The notes beneath the pieces were generated by a model. That model searched no databases. It was not told the origin of the DNA and saw nothing but the letters and a program-made list of their open reading frames with translations. A stretch of 48,400 bases of DNA from Nemertoderma westbladi (taxonomy: Eukaryota; Xenacoelomorpha; Nemertodermatida; Nemertodermatidae), in the NCBI GenBank assembly GCA_032718475.1, contig JAUCBJ010002855.1:1-48400 (forward strand). Direction: 5' to 3'. Every line of letters starts with the position of its first letter. Position 1 is the first letter of the stretch. The translations under genes were made by a program, and so were the position numbers. Below, piece by piece: positions 32,030 through 42,672 of the stretch.

Positions 32030-32231
32030 ATTTACGTAACTAATAGCAATGATATAACATTCTTGAATGGCCTGGGATCCAGCGCGGATGAACCGTGTGG
32101 CACAATTGTCCAAAGTGTTCTGTCACTAAATGTTGTTAACTGCGAGGGGAAAGTTGGAGAGTTCCTTGTTATCTTTAGTGACAATGGAGAGGCACTGCAT
32201 GTCTGTGAAGTTAAGGTTTACACAGTCCCAG
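32030..32231 (+). CDS. F-type lectin gene, exon 3 (second half of the domain)
   Basis: The exon starts after the acceptor TTTTTGCTGCAG in phase 0 and ends at G32231 before GTAGGT, in phase 1. It encodes 67 residues from IYVTNSNDITFLNGLGSS through CGTIVQSVLSLNVVNC to the family-typical ending ALHVCEVKVYTVP. Cys positions (CGTI, VNCEGK, HVCEV) match the expected second half of an F-type lectin domain. Joined with exon 2 it completes one domain of about 150 residues. The frame continues into a next exon; a stop is reached at 32270 only by read-through into the intron. Confidence 0.88.
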
Positions 32232-32263
32232 GTAGGTTGAAGGTTAAAAAAAACTTACTGGTT

Positions 32264-32300
32264 ATATAATAATAATAATAATAATATAATTATTTTATTC
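32264..32300. repeat. ATA microsatellite
   Basis: AATAATAATAATAAT-type repeat just inside intron 3. Confidence 0.85.
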
Positions 32301-32344
32301 TCAAACCCGGCATACAAAGTAAAAACCAAGGCAGTTAACGTGCA

Positions 32345-32635
32345 GGATACAACTACAATTGGCATGATGCATTGCAGCTGCATTATATATAATATATATT
32401 ACCTATATATTAGGAATCCTGAGCCGGCGTCATCCGCATCTTCAAGGCCAGTGTCCTATAAGATGCGTCTCAAGAAAGTCATGGGCCGTCCACCATGCTT
32501 AGTCGCTGGCTCGGGCGCCAAAGCACAAGAATATGCACTGGCTGGTTCTCACGGCGAAAGATGGATGTCTTGCAACACGGAGGCGGTTACGTTCAAGTGT
32601 CAAGCTAGGGGAGATTAATGGAACACCTGCAACAA
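32345..32635 (-). mobile_element. RTE-like LINE (family A'), 3' fragment, antisense
   Basis: Reverse complement of the LINE 3' end, from the GCATGATGCATTGCAGCTGC 3' UTR block (32361 on) with its (TA)n insert at 32385-32412, to the C-terminal coding part ending near 32630. It is heavily mutated and belongs to the same subfamily as 1-335. Confidence 0.8.
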
Positions 32636-32649
32636 ACGCAGTTGGAAAT

Positions 32650-33899
32650 CTGAAATTTTATGACTTTTCCTAAAAATCTATTGTCTCCCTAGTAGTGAAA
32701 ACCGTTTTCAAAAATATTGGGTAGTTTTCGAGTTATAGCACCATTTTTTAACCCTACTTTTGGCACTGTTTTTGAGACGTTTTTTGAAAATTACATTTCA
32801 TTAAATATGAATTGTATGTAACATCTTTATTTTTGATATACACCGGTTTTTTGGTGTTAGCAATTGGACAGAATTCATAAAAATTGATTTTGAAAATTCA
32901 AACTTGTTTTTTTTCGGCGGGTGCCAAATTTTGGTGCCAGCACCAAATTTTGAAATATGTACATTTTGTAAATTTATTGTTTGAAACTTGTTTTTTACGC
33001 AATTGGGTTTTTTTTGGGTTCTGGTTTCGATGGAATATATACGAGTTGCACCAAGCATATCAAACTTATATTTTTCGATTTTTAAAATTTATTTCTTGCG
33101 TTTAGAGGTTTATGGCTGTTCTGAATTCAATGGAATATATAATTATCGAACTAGACATCTCAAACTTGTATTTTTCGGAAGTGGGTGCAAAATGTGGTGC
33201 TAGCACCAAATTTTGAAAACCATCAAATGTATCAATTGATTGTGTCACCTTGTTTCTTGCGTTATACGGGTTTGTGAGGGTTCTGAATTCAATGGAATCA
33301 GTAAAAAAAGCACTGGACATTGCAAACTTATACTTTTTGGTGATGGGTACGAAATTTGGTGCTAGCAGCAAAATTTGCCAAATTACGCCGAAAAATACCA
33401 AGTAGCAATGATCTGGCATATTTGAAATGTATACCATTAGAATCAGCGCCCTAGAAAACCTGAAAATGTGAATTTATAGCATCGTATATAAGTGAATTAA
33501 AAATTTTGTGTTCTAACTGAAAAGTGCTGGTTACTTGTTTTTTTCATTTTTTTCCTACGCAGAGAGGACTAAACAGCCATTTATAGTAATCATATCATTT
33601 TTAACTATTTTCCAATGTATTTTGCGCCCCAGAAAACCTGTATTGAAAAACAATTAGCCGTAAAATGTAACTTTAAAATTTTGTGAAAATTGGTGCACTA
33701 CTTGTAATTTTGGTGCTGCAATATAACCACCCCAGTACATTTTTTGGAAATTTTTTTTTCGGTCGGATCCAGCCAGACTAGTGATACCTACGAACAAACA
33801 AAAAATCAGACGTTTTCATAAAAATTTGTAGATTTTAGAGGGTAAATGTCCCCCCCGGTATTTGTACAACATTTTATAGCCCGGTACTAATAGGGTTAA
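32650..33899 (-). repeat. Repeat R, copy 2 (inverted relative to copy 1)
   Basis: It matches the reverse complement of R1 and of R3. GGTGCTAGCACC-type palindromes lie at 32933 (GGTGCCAGCACC), 33195 and 33358 (last with one change). The repeat starts, on its own strand, with TTTAACCCTATTAGTACCGG at 33899, directly abutting the Penelope-like fragment. It keeps the empty site for the TIR element of R1 near 32960. Confidence 0.8.
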
Positions 33900-34753
33900 A
33901 GCGGCCGTAAATGGATTCATTCCAGTGTGTTTTACGAAGGTTTGTAATGGCTAGACAACATAAGCAACGGGGTGCGCGACATTGGTGATTACCTACCGGG
34001 ATAAGTGGGTCTAGTTTACGTATAAGCATTTGTCCAAGGTTTGGGAGGTTGCGTGGGATGGGTTTAATAGCAATACCTATGTTACTAAGGTGATTTTGAT
34101 GCCGGGCGATGATTTTGGACATGGGTGTTAAAAAAATAAGGAATTGTGGGTATGTAGATGGGGGGAGGGTGAGTATGCTGTATAGTGGTGTAGGTGGTGG
34201 GTAACTGTTTGGCTGGTTTCCATAGATACATTGATAGTAGGAAGTTGAGTGGGTATCCCCTAAGTTTGCATAGTTCCAAGTAATTATGGCGGGTGACATT
34301 AAAAAGGTTATCTGAGTCAGTAAGTCTGCGAAAACGGAGGATTTCTGCTTTAACAACTGCGAGTAGGGTGGGTTTATGGAGAAAACTAGCGTAGAGGATG
34401 GGTAGTTTATTGGACATGGGCTTCTTATATAGGTGGGTAAGTAATTTGTCGTCCTGGCGGTATATTGTGAGGTCAAGGTAGTTTAAGGTGGAGTAGGAGT
34501 GTTCTATGGTGAATTGTATTGAGTTCGTGTTATATAGTTCGTGGCAGGCTTGGTTGAGTGACGTTTCCAAACCACTTAACTCATTGGTATTGAGTTCCCT
34601 ATCGAATTCAACAATACTATCGTCAACGAGTGTTTTAAAATACTGGGCCTGGTAAACGAAACGGTCGGTGTTCGTTATACCTCTGTTGGGAATAAAGGTA
34701 AAACCGAGGCCTAGTAAGTCTTTCCTCTGCCAGGTGGTGGTAACCGTATCCAT
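33900..34753 (-). pseudogene. Penelope-like element (PLE) remnant without the catalytic core
   Basis: On the minus strand, 34753 to about 34590 gives the PLE N-terminal RT region (LLGLGFTFIPNRG). This runs in frame into the post-catalytic region FTIEHSYSTLNYLDLTIYR, LYKKPMSNK and LRGYP, so the part carrying the catalytic Asp residues is deleted. After a frameshift around 34140-34230 the other frame continues with LTPMSKIIARHQNHL, PNLGQMLIRKL and a Cys cluster (CRAPRCLCCL) like the linker before the PLE GIY-YIG nuclease. The GIY-YIG domain is absent because repeat R begins at 33899. It is dead. Assignment is from motif memory. Confidence 0.75.
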
Positions 34754-35148
34754 AGTCTATTATTCGTTGACAATACAGTATCTGGAGTTGTACGGTTGTC
34801 AAGGAGATCGTAAACCCCCCCCCCCCCCCAGTGTTGTTGTAGACAGTGCATATGGTTGATGTGGCGTAGCCTATTTATAGGGCTAATGATAGCAATTAGA
34901 ATGCTATGATGTTGAAATCTGCGAGGGCGGGGCTCCACGGTTTCTGCTTGTAATCTCCGGCCGATCTCTTTTATAAATATTCTAGTTGTTGGAGCAGGGC
35001 GACGCGACCGAAGTATTCAAAGCAACTGGGTAGAAAAGGAATACGCGGTTTACAAGTTCTTAATATTTCCGCTCTTTCACAATTTCCTTTCTTTTCCTCA
35101 GCAAAGCGCCCACCATTGGTTTGGCTGGTTTTAAGGTGACTTGGTACT
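34754..35148. other. Intron/intergenic stretch with a possible acceptor site
   Basis: It contains a C15 run at 34815-34829 and, at 35084-35101, a strong pyrimidine tract ending CAG (CCTTTCTTTTCCTCAG). In phase with lectin exon 3, sequence from 35102 reads AKRPPLVWLVLR and stops at 35137-35139. In another phase 62 codons are open across the LINE insertion point (skipping the LINE). Neither is confirmed. Confidence 0.3.
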
Positions 35149-35166
35149 GGAGGATCTACAACTGTG
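35149..35166. repeat. Target-site duplication of the full-length LINE, left copy
   Basis: GGAGGATCTACAACTGTG, identical to 38919-38936. A near-copy TGATCTACAACT follows at 35167-35178, probably from template switching at the 5' end. Confidence 0.9.
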
Positions 35167-38100
35167 TGATCTACAACTACATCTTTTAATGTCAGGTCAG
35201 GTATTCTAGGTCATTGATCAAGAAAACTTGCCACCTCCATGCAGCATAAAGGAGGTGCCACCTGTAGCTGCATAGACCCTCTTACTAGGGCAAATCTGGT
35301 CCTGTAACTAGGACCCCCTTCGTTCTGGGATAAGGACGCCCTTGGTCCTGGATTAAGGACCCATATACTTGGCTGCAGGGGTATATGGCCTGACCAGGCA
35401 GATGGTGATCTACCAATGGCTGGTCAGGAGTAGAGTGTTCTCATGTCCACTCTGAGAGCACTTCACTGCGACCTGCACCTGGCAGCAAGGGTACAGGGCA
35501 TGACCCAGCAGATGAGCTGCAACAGCCAATGGTGGGTCATGTGCGCCAGAGTAGATATGGGTGATGGGCCTCATATCTGACTCCATTGCGACACCCACCC
35601 TGTGGAATAGCAAACCGGCAAAAAAGCACCCCCCAACCCCCACTATGGATTACATTAGCAATGCGGAGGTCCGGCCACTAGAGGCCAGTGGATTTACCGG
35701 ACACAATCGGCCTCACAGGCGTCAGTTAAATCCTGACCGGCTGCCTGTCTCACCCCCTACTGGAGAGAGAGCAGCCAACAATTCTTTGAGTCCCTTTCCT
35801 GATGACCTTTCTGGCCCAAACCCTGGGTCACCAGGGAGGCCAGATTGTGATGGGGAGAGGGATTCTGGAGTTGGAGCCTACTCTCATGTTCCACCCCGAC
35901 CAACAAAGCCATTGGTGAATCTGAGGCAAGTCACTAGACTAGCCTCAGTAAACACCCTAACACTCGAGTCCCCAATGCGACAAGGTGAGCTGACTGCATT
36001 GGCAGATAAGCTTTCTCTTAGCGCAGTGGGTGTTCAAGAGCACCGAATGCAGACTGGACAGACTGATGAGGTTCTGATTAAGACATGGGGGGCGGTTGGC
36101 GACTCGCCCTCGCGTCAGCAGATGATAGTGGCAATGGTGGAATTGGTCTAGTGATGAATCCAACTGCACATGCAGCATTGGACAAAATAGACCAAATCTC
36201 TAACCGCATCATCCGTTGCCACTTCTCATGTTCTGGAAGACTGGCTAAGAAGTTTCCTAAGGTTGTTCTGATTGTGTGCTACTCTCAAACTAGTGTTGCC
36301 CCTGTAGAGGAGGTGGAAAATTTCTACCACAATCTACAAGCAGCTACTGATGGAGTGGATCAGCATGTATTCTTAACATTCCTGGGAGACTTTAATGCGA
36401 GTCTGCATCAAACACCTACATCGCCCTGGGTCTATAGCAATAGTGTTAACCGAAATTCTGTCCATCTTCAGGATTTTATCTCTGGAAATGGATTGTTTTC
36501 GGCTGGAACCCAGTTCAAGAAGCGAACTGGAAAGCTATGGACTCATAGTGGACCCAGTGGTCACAAGTTCCAGATAGACCATATTCTGTTTCGTAGGAAA
36601 TACAGGAGCTCTATACAAGACTGTAATGCATTTACACTTCGACCCTTCTCCAGTGATCACCGCCTTATTGTGGCCAAGGTAAGACCTAGTCTGCGTGCTA
36701 GCAGAACAACGAAATCTGCCTTGCCGCGGCATGACTGGTCCTCTCTGTTGCAACAGCCAAGTGTGAGATCCAGCTTCACACTACAGCTGAGCAACATGTA
36801 TGAGGCTCTTGCCTCTGAGGCGGCAGATCACTGTGAGGGCTATACTGCCTTTACAGAAGCAGTTAAGTTAGCAGCTGCAGAAACAGTTCCTGTATACCCT
36901 CAAAACAGGAAAAGGGCCCCCTGGACTGACAACAAAATTCAGAAGTGCCGAAATGACCTTCATAAGGCGCAGAAAGAGTCCCGACTCAAACAGACTGCAG
37001 CGGCCAAGAACGCAGTTAAGGCTGCATCTAGGTCCCTGAACAGGCAGTACTCTGTTAATCTACAGGAGCTAATAAACCAACAGGTTGATGCCATCAATGA
37101 TGCTGACGACAGCAGGCAATCATCCCAGGCATGGAAATCGATCAATCTGCTTACTGGGCGGAAAAGCCAACCAACCACCAAGCTTAAGGCTGAATCACCA
37201 GCCGATCGCCTCAATGGTTGGAAGGCCCACTTTGAAAAGCTCCTCAATAATGACAGGGTATTGCCTGATAACTTTATAGAAGTAAAAGTGTCTGAGTCTG
37301 TACTCCCAGATATTCCCATTGGCGATATCTCCTTTGCAGAAGTGAAGGCTGCTGCAAAGAGCATTAAGACCAATCGTGCCAGTGGAGTAGATGGTGTTCC
37401 CCCTGAGGTCTTTAAAATACCTGAGTGTTTAAAGCTCATCTATCCCATCATAGTAGACATGTACCGAACAACAAGAGTCCCACAAGAAATGAAAACAAAT
37501 AAGTTGGTGCCAGTTCCCAAGAAGGGCAACCTAACACTCTATGGTTCTTTTCGGGGAATCTCATTGATCTCGATTGCTGCAAAGCTATACAATAGGATTA
37601 TATTAAATCGCATCAGGGATCTCATTGAGAGACTGCTCCGTGGAAATCAGAATGGGTTCCGTAAAGGTCGTGGGACCATGGAGCCCATTTTGGCACATAG
37701 AAGGATAATTGAAGAATTATCAAAAAAGAAAGACGGCATCTGGCTGTTATCTTTGTTGACTTCTTCAAGGCCTTTGATTCAGTCTCTCGCTCACGTATGT
37801 TCAGCATACTTTCATTATATGGGATTCCTGATGAAATTATTGCAGCAATCAGATCAGTATACGATGGTTCGACAACATTTGTGTCTACTGTTGACGGTGA
37901 CACAGAACCATTTGAAGTGTTATGGGGTGTCTTCCAAGGAGACACACTTGCACCATTCTTGTTCATTATTGTGGTGACTATGTTCTACGCATGTCCTTAG
38001 ATCATCATAATGATGATGGGGTGATGATACTCCACCTACTGGCTCCAGAAGTCGAGGAAATCCTGCCAAGTACCTAACTGATCTAGACTTTGCTGATGAC

Positions 38101-38918
38101 TTAGGAGTACTCTCAGAATCATTAGAGGGAGCCCAACGGCTCCTCAGCTCATTAGAACATGCTGCTTCTAGTGTTGGTCTTTTTATTAACTCCAGAAAGA
38201 CCAAAATTATGACAGTTAACTTTGAAAGTCCTCAGCAAGTCTCTGATCGGATGAGCATAAGCTCAAAGGATGGTATGCTTGAGCATGTGGACGACTTCTG
38301 TTACCTGGGATCATGGATCCGGAAGTCAGATGAGGACCTTCGAATACGTAAGGGAAAGACATGGGCAGCCTTGAATAGGCTTTCCAGGATTTGGAAGTCA
38401 CCGAGAATTAATCGGAAACTTAAGGTCCGATTATTTAGAGCAGCACTAGTTCCAGTAATCCTCTACGGGAGTCCATGCTGGGCTCTAACTGCTGAGGACA
38501 CCAAATCTCTGGATGGCACATTCACAAGAATGCTACACCGGGTTCATTGTGTCAAGTACAATGCACACATCTCCAACCAGACACTATATAACATTGGAGG
38601 TGTCTCATTGGTTCCCCCAAGCTTGACACTAGAACAAAATCGCCTCCACTTTGCAGGACATTGCTTTCGCCGTGAGGACCAGCCAGTGCATAATCTTGTA
38701 CTTTGGCAGCCTCATGGAGTGAATAAGCATGGTGGACAGCCCATGACTTTCTTGAGACGCATCTTAAAGGACACAGGCCTTAAAGATGCGGATGATCTAG
38801 CAAATGTCATGGGTGATAGGAAGTTGTGGCGGTGCAATTTTGTTGACAAGCCGGCACAGCATTCCTAAAAATGCAGCTGCAATGCAGCATGCCAATCCTA
38901 GTAGTATTAGTAGTAGTA
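35167..38918 (+). mobile_element. RTE-like LINE (family A), full-length copy
   Basis: The 3.75-kb insertion is bounded by an 18-bp duplication and ends in a (TAG)n-like tail (38898-38918). A 5' UTR (to about 35640), one long coding region with an APE-type endonuclease and reverse transcriptase, and a short 3' UTR fit the RTE group of LINEs. The 5' end is confirmed by the second 5' UTR at 46560-47070, which begins with the same AGGTCAGGTATTCTAGGTCA. Frameshifts make it inactive. Confidence 0.93.
35561..38868 (+). pseudogene. LINE A polyprotein: APE endonuclease, reverse transcriptase, C-terminal domain
   Basis: The coding region is split over four frameshifts. 35561-36151 holds a proline-rich leader (ATG candidates at 35561 and 35645) and the start of the endonuclease (LASVNTLTLE, VGVQEHR). 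The second frame, 36085-37731, carries the endonuclease centre (LGDFNASL near 36387, FSSDHRLIVA near 36652), a linker and RT motifs ASGVDGVPPEVFK, FRGISLISIAAKLYNR and GFRKGRGTMEP. A lost base near 37731 (against 8912) splits motif A; others near 37973 and 38027 precede the catalytic FADDLGVLSES at 38089. 38209-38868 is the C-terminal part (VRLFRAALVP, FAGHCFRRED, MTFLRRILKDTG). All catalytic motifs are readable, so the copy is a young casualty. Confidence 0.92.
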
Positions 38919-38936
38919 GGAGGATCTACAACTGTG
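38919..38936. repeat. Target-site duplication of the full-length LINE, right copy
   Basis: Identical to 35149-35166, directly after the TAG-repeat tail. Confidence 0.9.
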
Positions 38937-39344
38937 GCATCCCAGATTTGTGTCTTCCCTCAAGACAAGGGAATCATGGTAACACCATCAATGTGCTTCT
39001 CATCTCCAAAAAGGTTCCAGGGATCACATCAGCTGACCATGGCATGTGGCGGTAGCAATATGAAACTGAGCATTGGTGGGTTTTAACATGAGCGAACTGC
39101 ATGGGACTGCATCACGCCAACAGCCCGCCACACGGTCTCCTATGGAATTGAACAGTGCTGTATAGTATCTAAGGGGGATTATACCATATTATTAATTTGT
39201 TGAGCCTTTAAAACTATATACTAAATGCAATTTGTCAAGGAAATTGGAATGAAAGTGACTCTGGCTATATACTGTATGCGATACGACCTGCCTGTCTTCC
39301 AAGATTTATGTTGCATAGGATCGAAAAATCGAAAGATTCATCTA
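38937..39344. other. Flank of the LINE, no certain gene
   Basis: Two forward frames stay open across the right TSD to about 39055-39086, but no family is recognised. The rest is plain. Confidence 0.4.
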
Positions 39345-39645
39345 ATAAATGTTAAATCTCTGGATGGCACATTCATAAGAATGCTGCATCGGGTTCATTG
39401 TGTCAATCACAATAAAAAATATCACCAAATCAGACTCTATGTAACATTGGAGGTGTTCCATTAGTCTCCGCTAGCATAACACTTGAATGGAACCGCTTTG
39501 CTTTCACCGTGAGGTCCAGCCAGTGCATAATCTTGTGGTTTGGTGACCTTATGGAGTAAATAAGCATGGTGGACAGCTCATGTCTTTCTTGAGACGCATA
39601 TCATAAAGGATGCTGGCCTTGAAGATGCAGATGATATAATCTTGT
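39345..39645 (+). mobile_element. RTE-like LINE (family A'), decayed 3' fragment
   Basis: It starts at the KSLDGTFIRMLHRVH motif and is traceable with gaps to a block matching ILKDTGLEDADD near 39640. It shares subfamily differences with 1-335 and 537-800. Confidence 0.8.
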
Positions 39646-39724
39646 TTCATTCATAAATGAAACAATATCACATATTATAGTGCACACGGCCACTTGCAAC
39701 AGTTACAACATACAAACTGCATCC

Positions 39725-40146
39725 AAACGGTTGTCATGGTAACTGTGACTGGAAACAAGTTCAATGAACACACTATGTACGATACAGCGGGTGTATGTTG
39801 AAACAGTAACGTCATATAGGTTTATAATGCTTCGGTCGCTGGTTGCTACAGTAGTTCCCTTAGCAACGGTTGTCATAATAACTGTGGCCGAATTCAAGTT
39901 CAATATTCGGTATACTGAGGGAATATGTTGATACTGAGATCATATAATGCATAAGTTGGTGATTGCTAAGGCATGAACAGAAGATTATTACTGCCCCTAG
40001 CAACGGTTGCCAGGGTAACAGTGATTTGAGAATGAGCTCATCGAATTCGCAATCATTGCTTTAGTTAAGTTTGGGGTAAATCCTTTAACCATTGTGTGTT
40101 TAAAACATGGTTGCTGCAGATAAACAACTCCGTAGCCATGGTAACA
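39725..40146. repeat. Degenerate tandem repeat, about 138 bp, with X-box-like motifs
   Basis: Motifs of the RFX-site form GTNRCC-N2-RGYAAC lie at 39730 (GTTGTCATGGTAAC, one mismatch), 39869 (GTTGTCATAATAAC, degenerate), 40006 (GTTGCCAGGGTAAC, exact) and 40132 (GTAGCCATGGTAAC, exact). Spacings are 139, 137 and 126 bp. Surrounding blocks also repeat (AAGTTCAAT; GTATGTTGAAAC/ATATGTTGATAC), so the motifs are carried by a decayed satellite or a promoter-type repeat. No gene with ciliary function is seen nearby. Confidence 0.65.
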
Positions 40147-42460
40147 CGATTTATAAGAAATACTCAAGGTTGTATGGGCGACACCCTCCTAAATATTGTT
40201 TAGTAGGGTCTAATGAGTACAAAACCGATGAAACATTTTATGGGTATAAAAATCAGGGTTCACCAAAATCTATGCATTTTGCTGCCGGACTATGATGATT
40301 CACTTACTGTACGCAGTACTGCACTAGTGCACTGTTGGTCAACTGGCTTCGAACATCTACCACTATTCTGGTTATCCTGGTTTAAATTTACAGTACTGGC
40401 CTATATCGCGCTCATATAGTAATTCTAGTTTCTCGCTCTCAGTTGGAATTGGTTGTATTAGTGTGGGACTCGGGTAACCCCCAAAAAATTTAGATATTGA
40501 ACTCAGTTCAGCTATTGAAATAATGCAACGAAGTGTACGATATTGTGATGTGCGATAATACGATGTGTGATTGTGATAATTAGCATTTTGGTTTAAATTG
40601 AGTGGAAATTGAGTTTAAGAATGCTGTGCCGGCTTAGATTTTTAATGTGTGGGTGTAAAACGATGATGCTGTTTTAATGAACTGTGGAAATCAGTGCAGT
40701 AAGTGTAAGTTTATTTTAATTAAATGCCCACCTGTAATAGATGCAGTTATAGTGGGTTGTGGTGGTCAAAACCTTTTGTAGAATATCACAAGAAATAATT
40801 ACTCTATTTTCGTTTTGAAGATGCCTACCCCCACTAAATCGATCATTGTGGTCGAATGGTATAAGATCTTTGCACTAGGAGTAGCATAAGCACCACCTCT
40901 AGCTATACTTGGAAATGCAAACTAATTCGCATTTTCCATTACAATTTAACTGTGAATAATTCCATACTTTAACTAGTTTGAGACTCACTTAGTTGCTTCA
41001 CCATCCATCCCAGAAGATATTTTTGTGAGATTAGTCATGTTTTTACTGCGATATTAGTTGGTCACTGTAATCAGCATTGAGCTCCAGATATGATGGGATG
41101 AACTTTAATTGATCCAAAGTTTACTGGAGCAATCAGCATCTGTGCAGTCATGCGGGCATCATTCTGGTCAGCGAATAGAATTAGAATATTCGACTTTTTG
41201 GATATGATAGAAGACCTTTGCCTTCTCTGTGGGAAGTGAATGCTAGGCTTACACCTATGCCTATACAGCTACATGCACTTGTAGGCAGGTTAGTAAAGAA
41301 GCAGGTTACAGAGGCAGGTTAAAAGGAAACCAAAAAAATAAACAAGAGTTAGGAATATTGTAGAGAATACAATTTAATTGAGAATCAACAGCTTGAGAAT
41401 CAACATTCAGATGTATTGGCCTACTGTCTTATGGTACATGTATGTGTAATGTGTATGTGTCGGTGTAGCGTTTACACCCTTCGCTGTTGTGGCGGGGCGG
41501 TAAGGTGATACTACAAGTTCTCTCTCCAGCAATTCCAATATACTGCAGCACAGAATAACGAACAATAATATTTCATTAACAGAGTTGGGCTAATGTTTAG
41601 TAATATATTTTTCTCAGTCAGACATACAACTTGTACAGTAGTCAAATCACCGGTACAGCAGTGCAGTCAGATAGTTCATCCCTCTCTCAGCACTCTGTCC
41701 TGTACCCTTTAGCTCTCATGCCCAAATACAGTATCCTCCGTCCTTCTTTCTCTCCCCCTTCAACCCCCTCTTAGGTCCCCCCTCCAGTCCAGCCCCAATT
41801 TGTATTATGGTCTTGTTATTTCTATTTCCCCACATATCCCCTAGTTTATTTATGGAAACTAAAATTTACTATTCAGGGTCGAATCTATAGCGATGCGGTG
41901 GCCGTATGCTTATTGCCCTTATCTTGTGGTGATGGTTGGTCTATTACATCCCAATTCATCTGGTTCTTTGCTGTCCCCCGAGTTAGATGCGGTGCTATAG
42001 CCTGGTTCTTATTCAGCCAATTGGCCTGGTTCTTCCACCTCGCTGTTGCCGCTCATTTCCTTCAGTTCTGGGTCCCTCGCTCTCTCCTGGGTACTCAGTT
42101 TGGCCATTGGTGCAGTCGTTTTCTGGTATCCTGATAAAGCCTACGAATTCCATTAAACCGGACAGTGTGTTGGCCGATGCTCTGAACCAGGGCAGGTCCA
42201 TTCCATTTCGCCATGCCGAGCACATGTGCCATCTTGACGAATACCCAATCGCCAGCTAACACCCTTGAATCTACTATAATGGCTCTGGGGGATTCTTCTT
42301 GAACAATTGAACAAAATACTTAGATGGTTAAAAAGAACTGACCCTGCATGAGGGTTAGTACAAAACAAATACCCAAGACTTCAGTGCCCGTTCTGTACAA
42401 AACAAAGAGGTAAAGTCGCATTAGGTCCCAAAGAGCATTAGGTCCCATTGCCATTTAAAG
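40147..42460. other. Unannotated stretch
   Basis: Open frames of 60-90 codons occur (40107-40295, 41898-42134, 41987-42259, and minus-strand 42013-42368), but none has a domain I recognise and the overlapping strands make composition the likelier cause. 41450-41880 is pyrimidine-rich. No tRNA or rRNA is seen. Confidence 0.5.
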
Positions 42461-42461
42461 G

Positions 42462-42505
42462 AGCAGATACGTAAAGGAGCGGGTACGTAAAGGAACAGGT
42501 GACAG
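42462..42505. repeat. Short tandem repeat, 16 bp, three units
   Basis: GGAGCAGATACGTAAA, GGAGCGGGTACGTAAA and GGAACAGGT in tandem. GCATTAGGTCCCA also occurs twice just before (42419-42445). Confidence 0.75.
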
Positions 42506-42651
42506 AGACGTGTTGGGGGAATCAAAACAATAAACGAAAGTTAACACATGTTACAATATTATGCAGGTCTCTATAATTGGGTCTTTGTTTTGGTGTTCCA
42601 AATACTCTTGTTGCGCCTGTCGATTCGTATAAATCTACAGACGCATAAGAG

Positions 42652-42672
42652 CCCCCCCCCCCCCCCCCCCCC
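42652..42672. repeat. C21 homopolymer
   Basis: One of nine C runs of ten or more on the plus strand of this window; a C10 follows at 42883-42892. 42673-43051 is otherwise AT-rich with no gene. Confidence 0.9.

Larger units (their letters stand above)
5292..32231 (+). other. Inferred F-type lectin gene span (three exons seen; 3' end uncertain)
   Basis: The gene model joins exons 5292-5355, 28677-28930 and 32030-32231. Intron 1 is about 23.3 kb, mostly transposons; intron 2 is about 3.1 kb. Joined, the product is a signal peptide plus one F-type lectin domain, about 173 residues before the terminal exon. Phases run 1-0-1, so the domain is a symmetric phase-1 module, as expected for shuffled extracellular domains. 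A possible last exon begins at 35102 after a strong pyrimidine tract and CAG; in phase it gives 12 codons and a stop at 35137-35139, but this is tentative. Confidence 0.6.

Noticed and set aside
40107-40295. 62-codon ORF starting MVAADKQLRSHGN
   Set aside because: It starts inside the X-box-type tandem repeat and shows no family or splice context.
41898-42368. Overlapping plus and minus ORFs of 70-90 codons as a host gene
   Set aside because: No domain, no splice context, and both strands open; support is too weak to call a gene.
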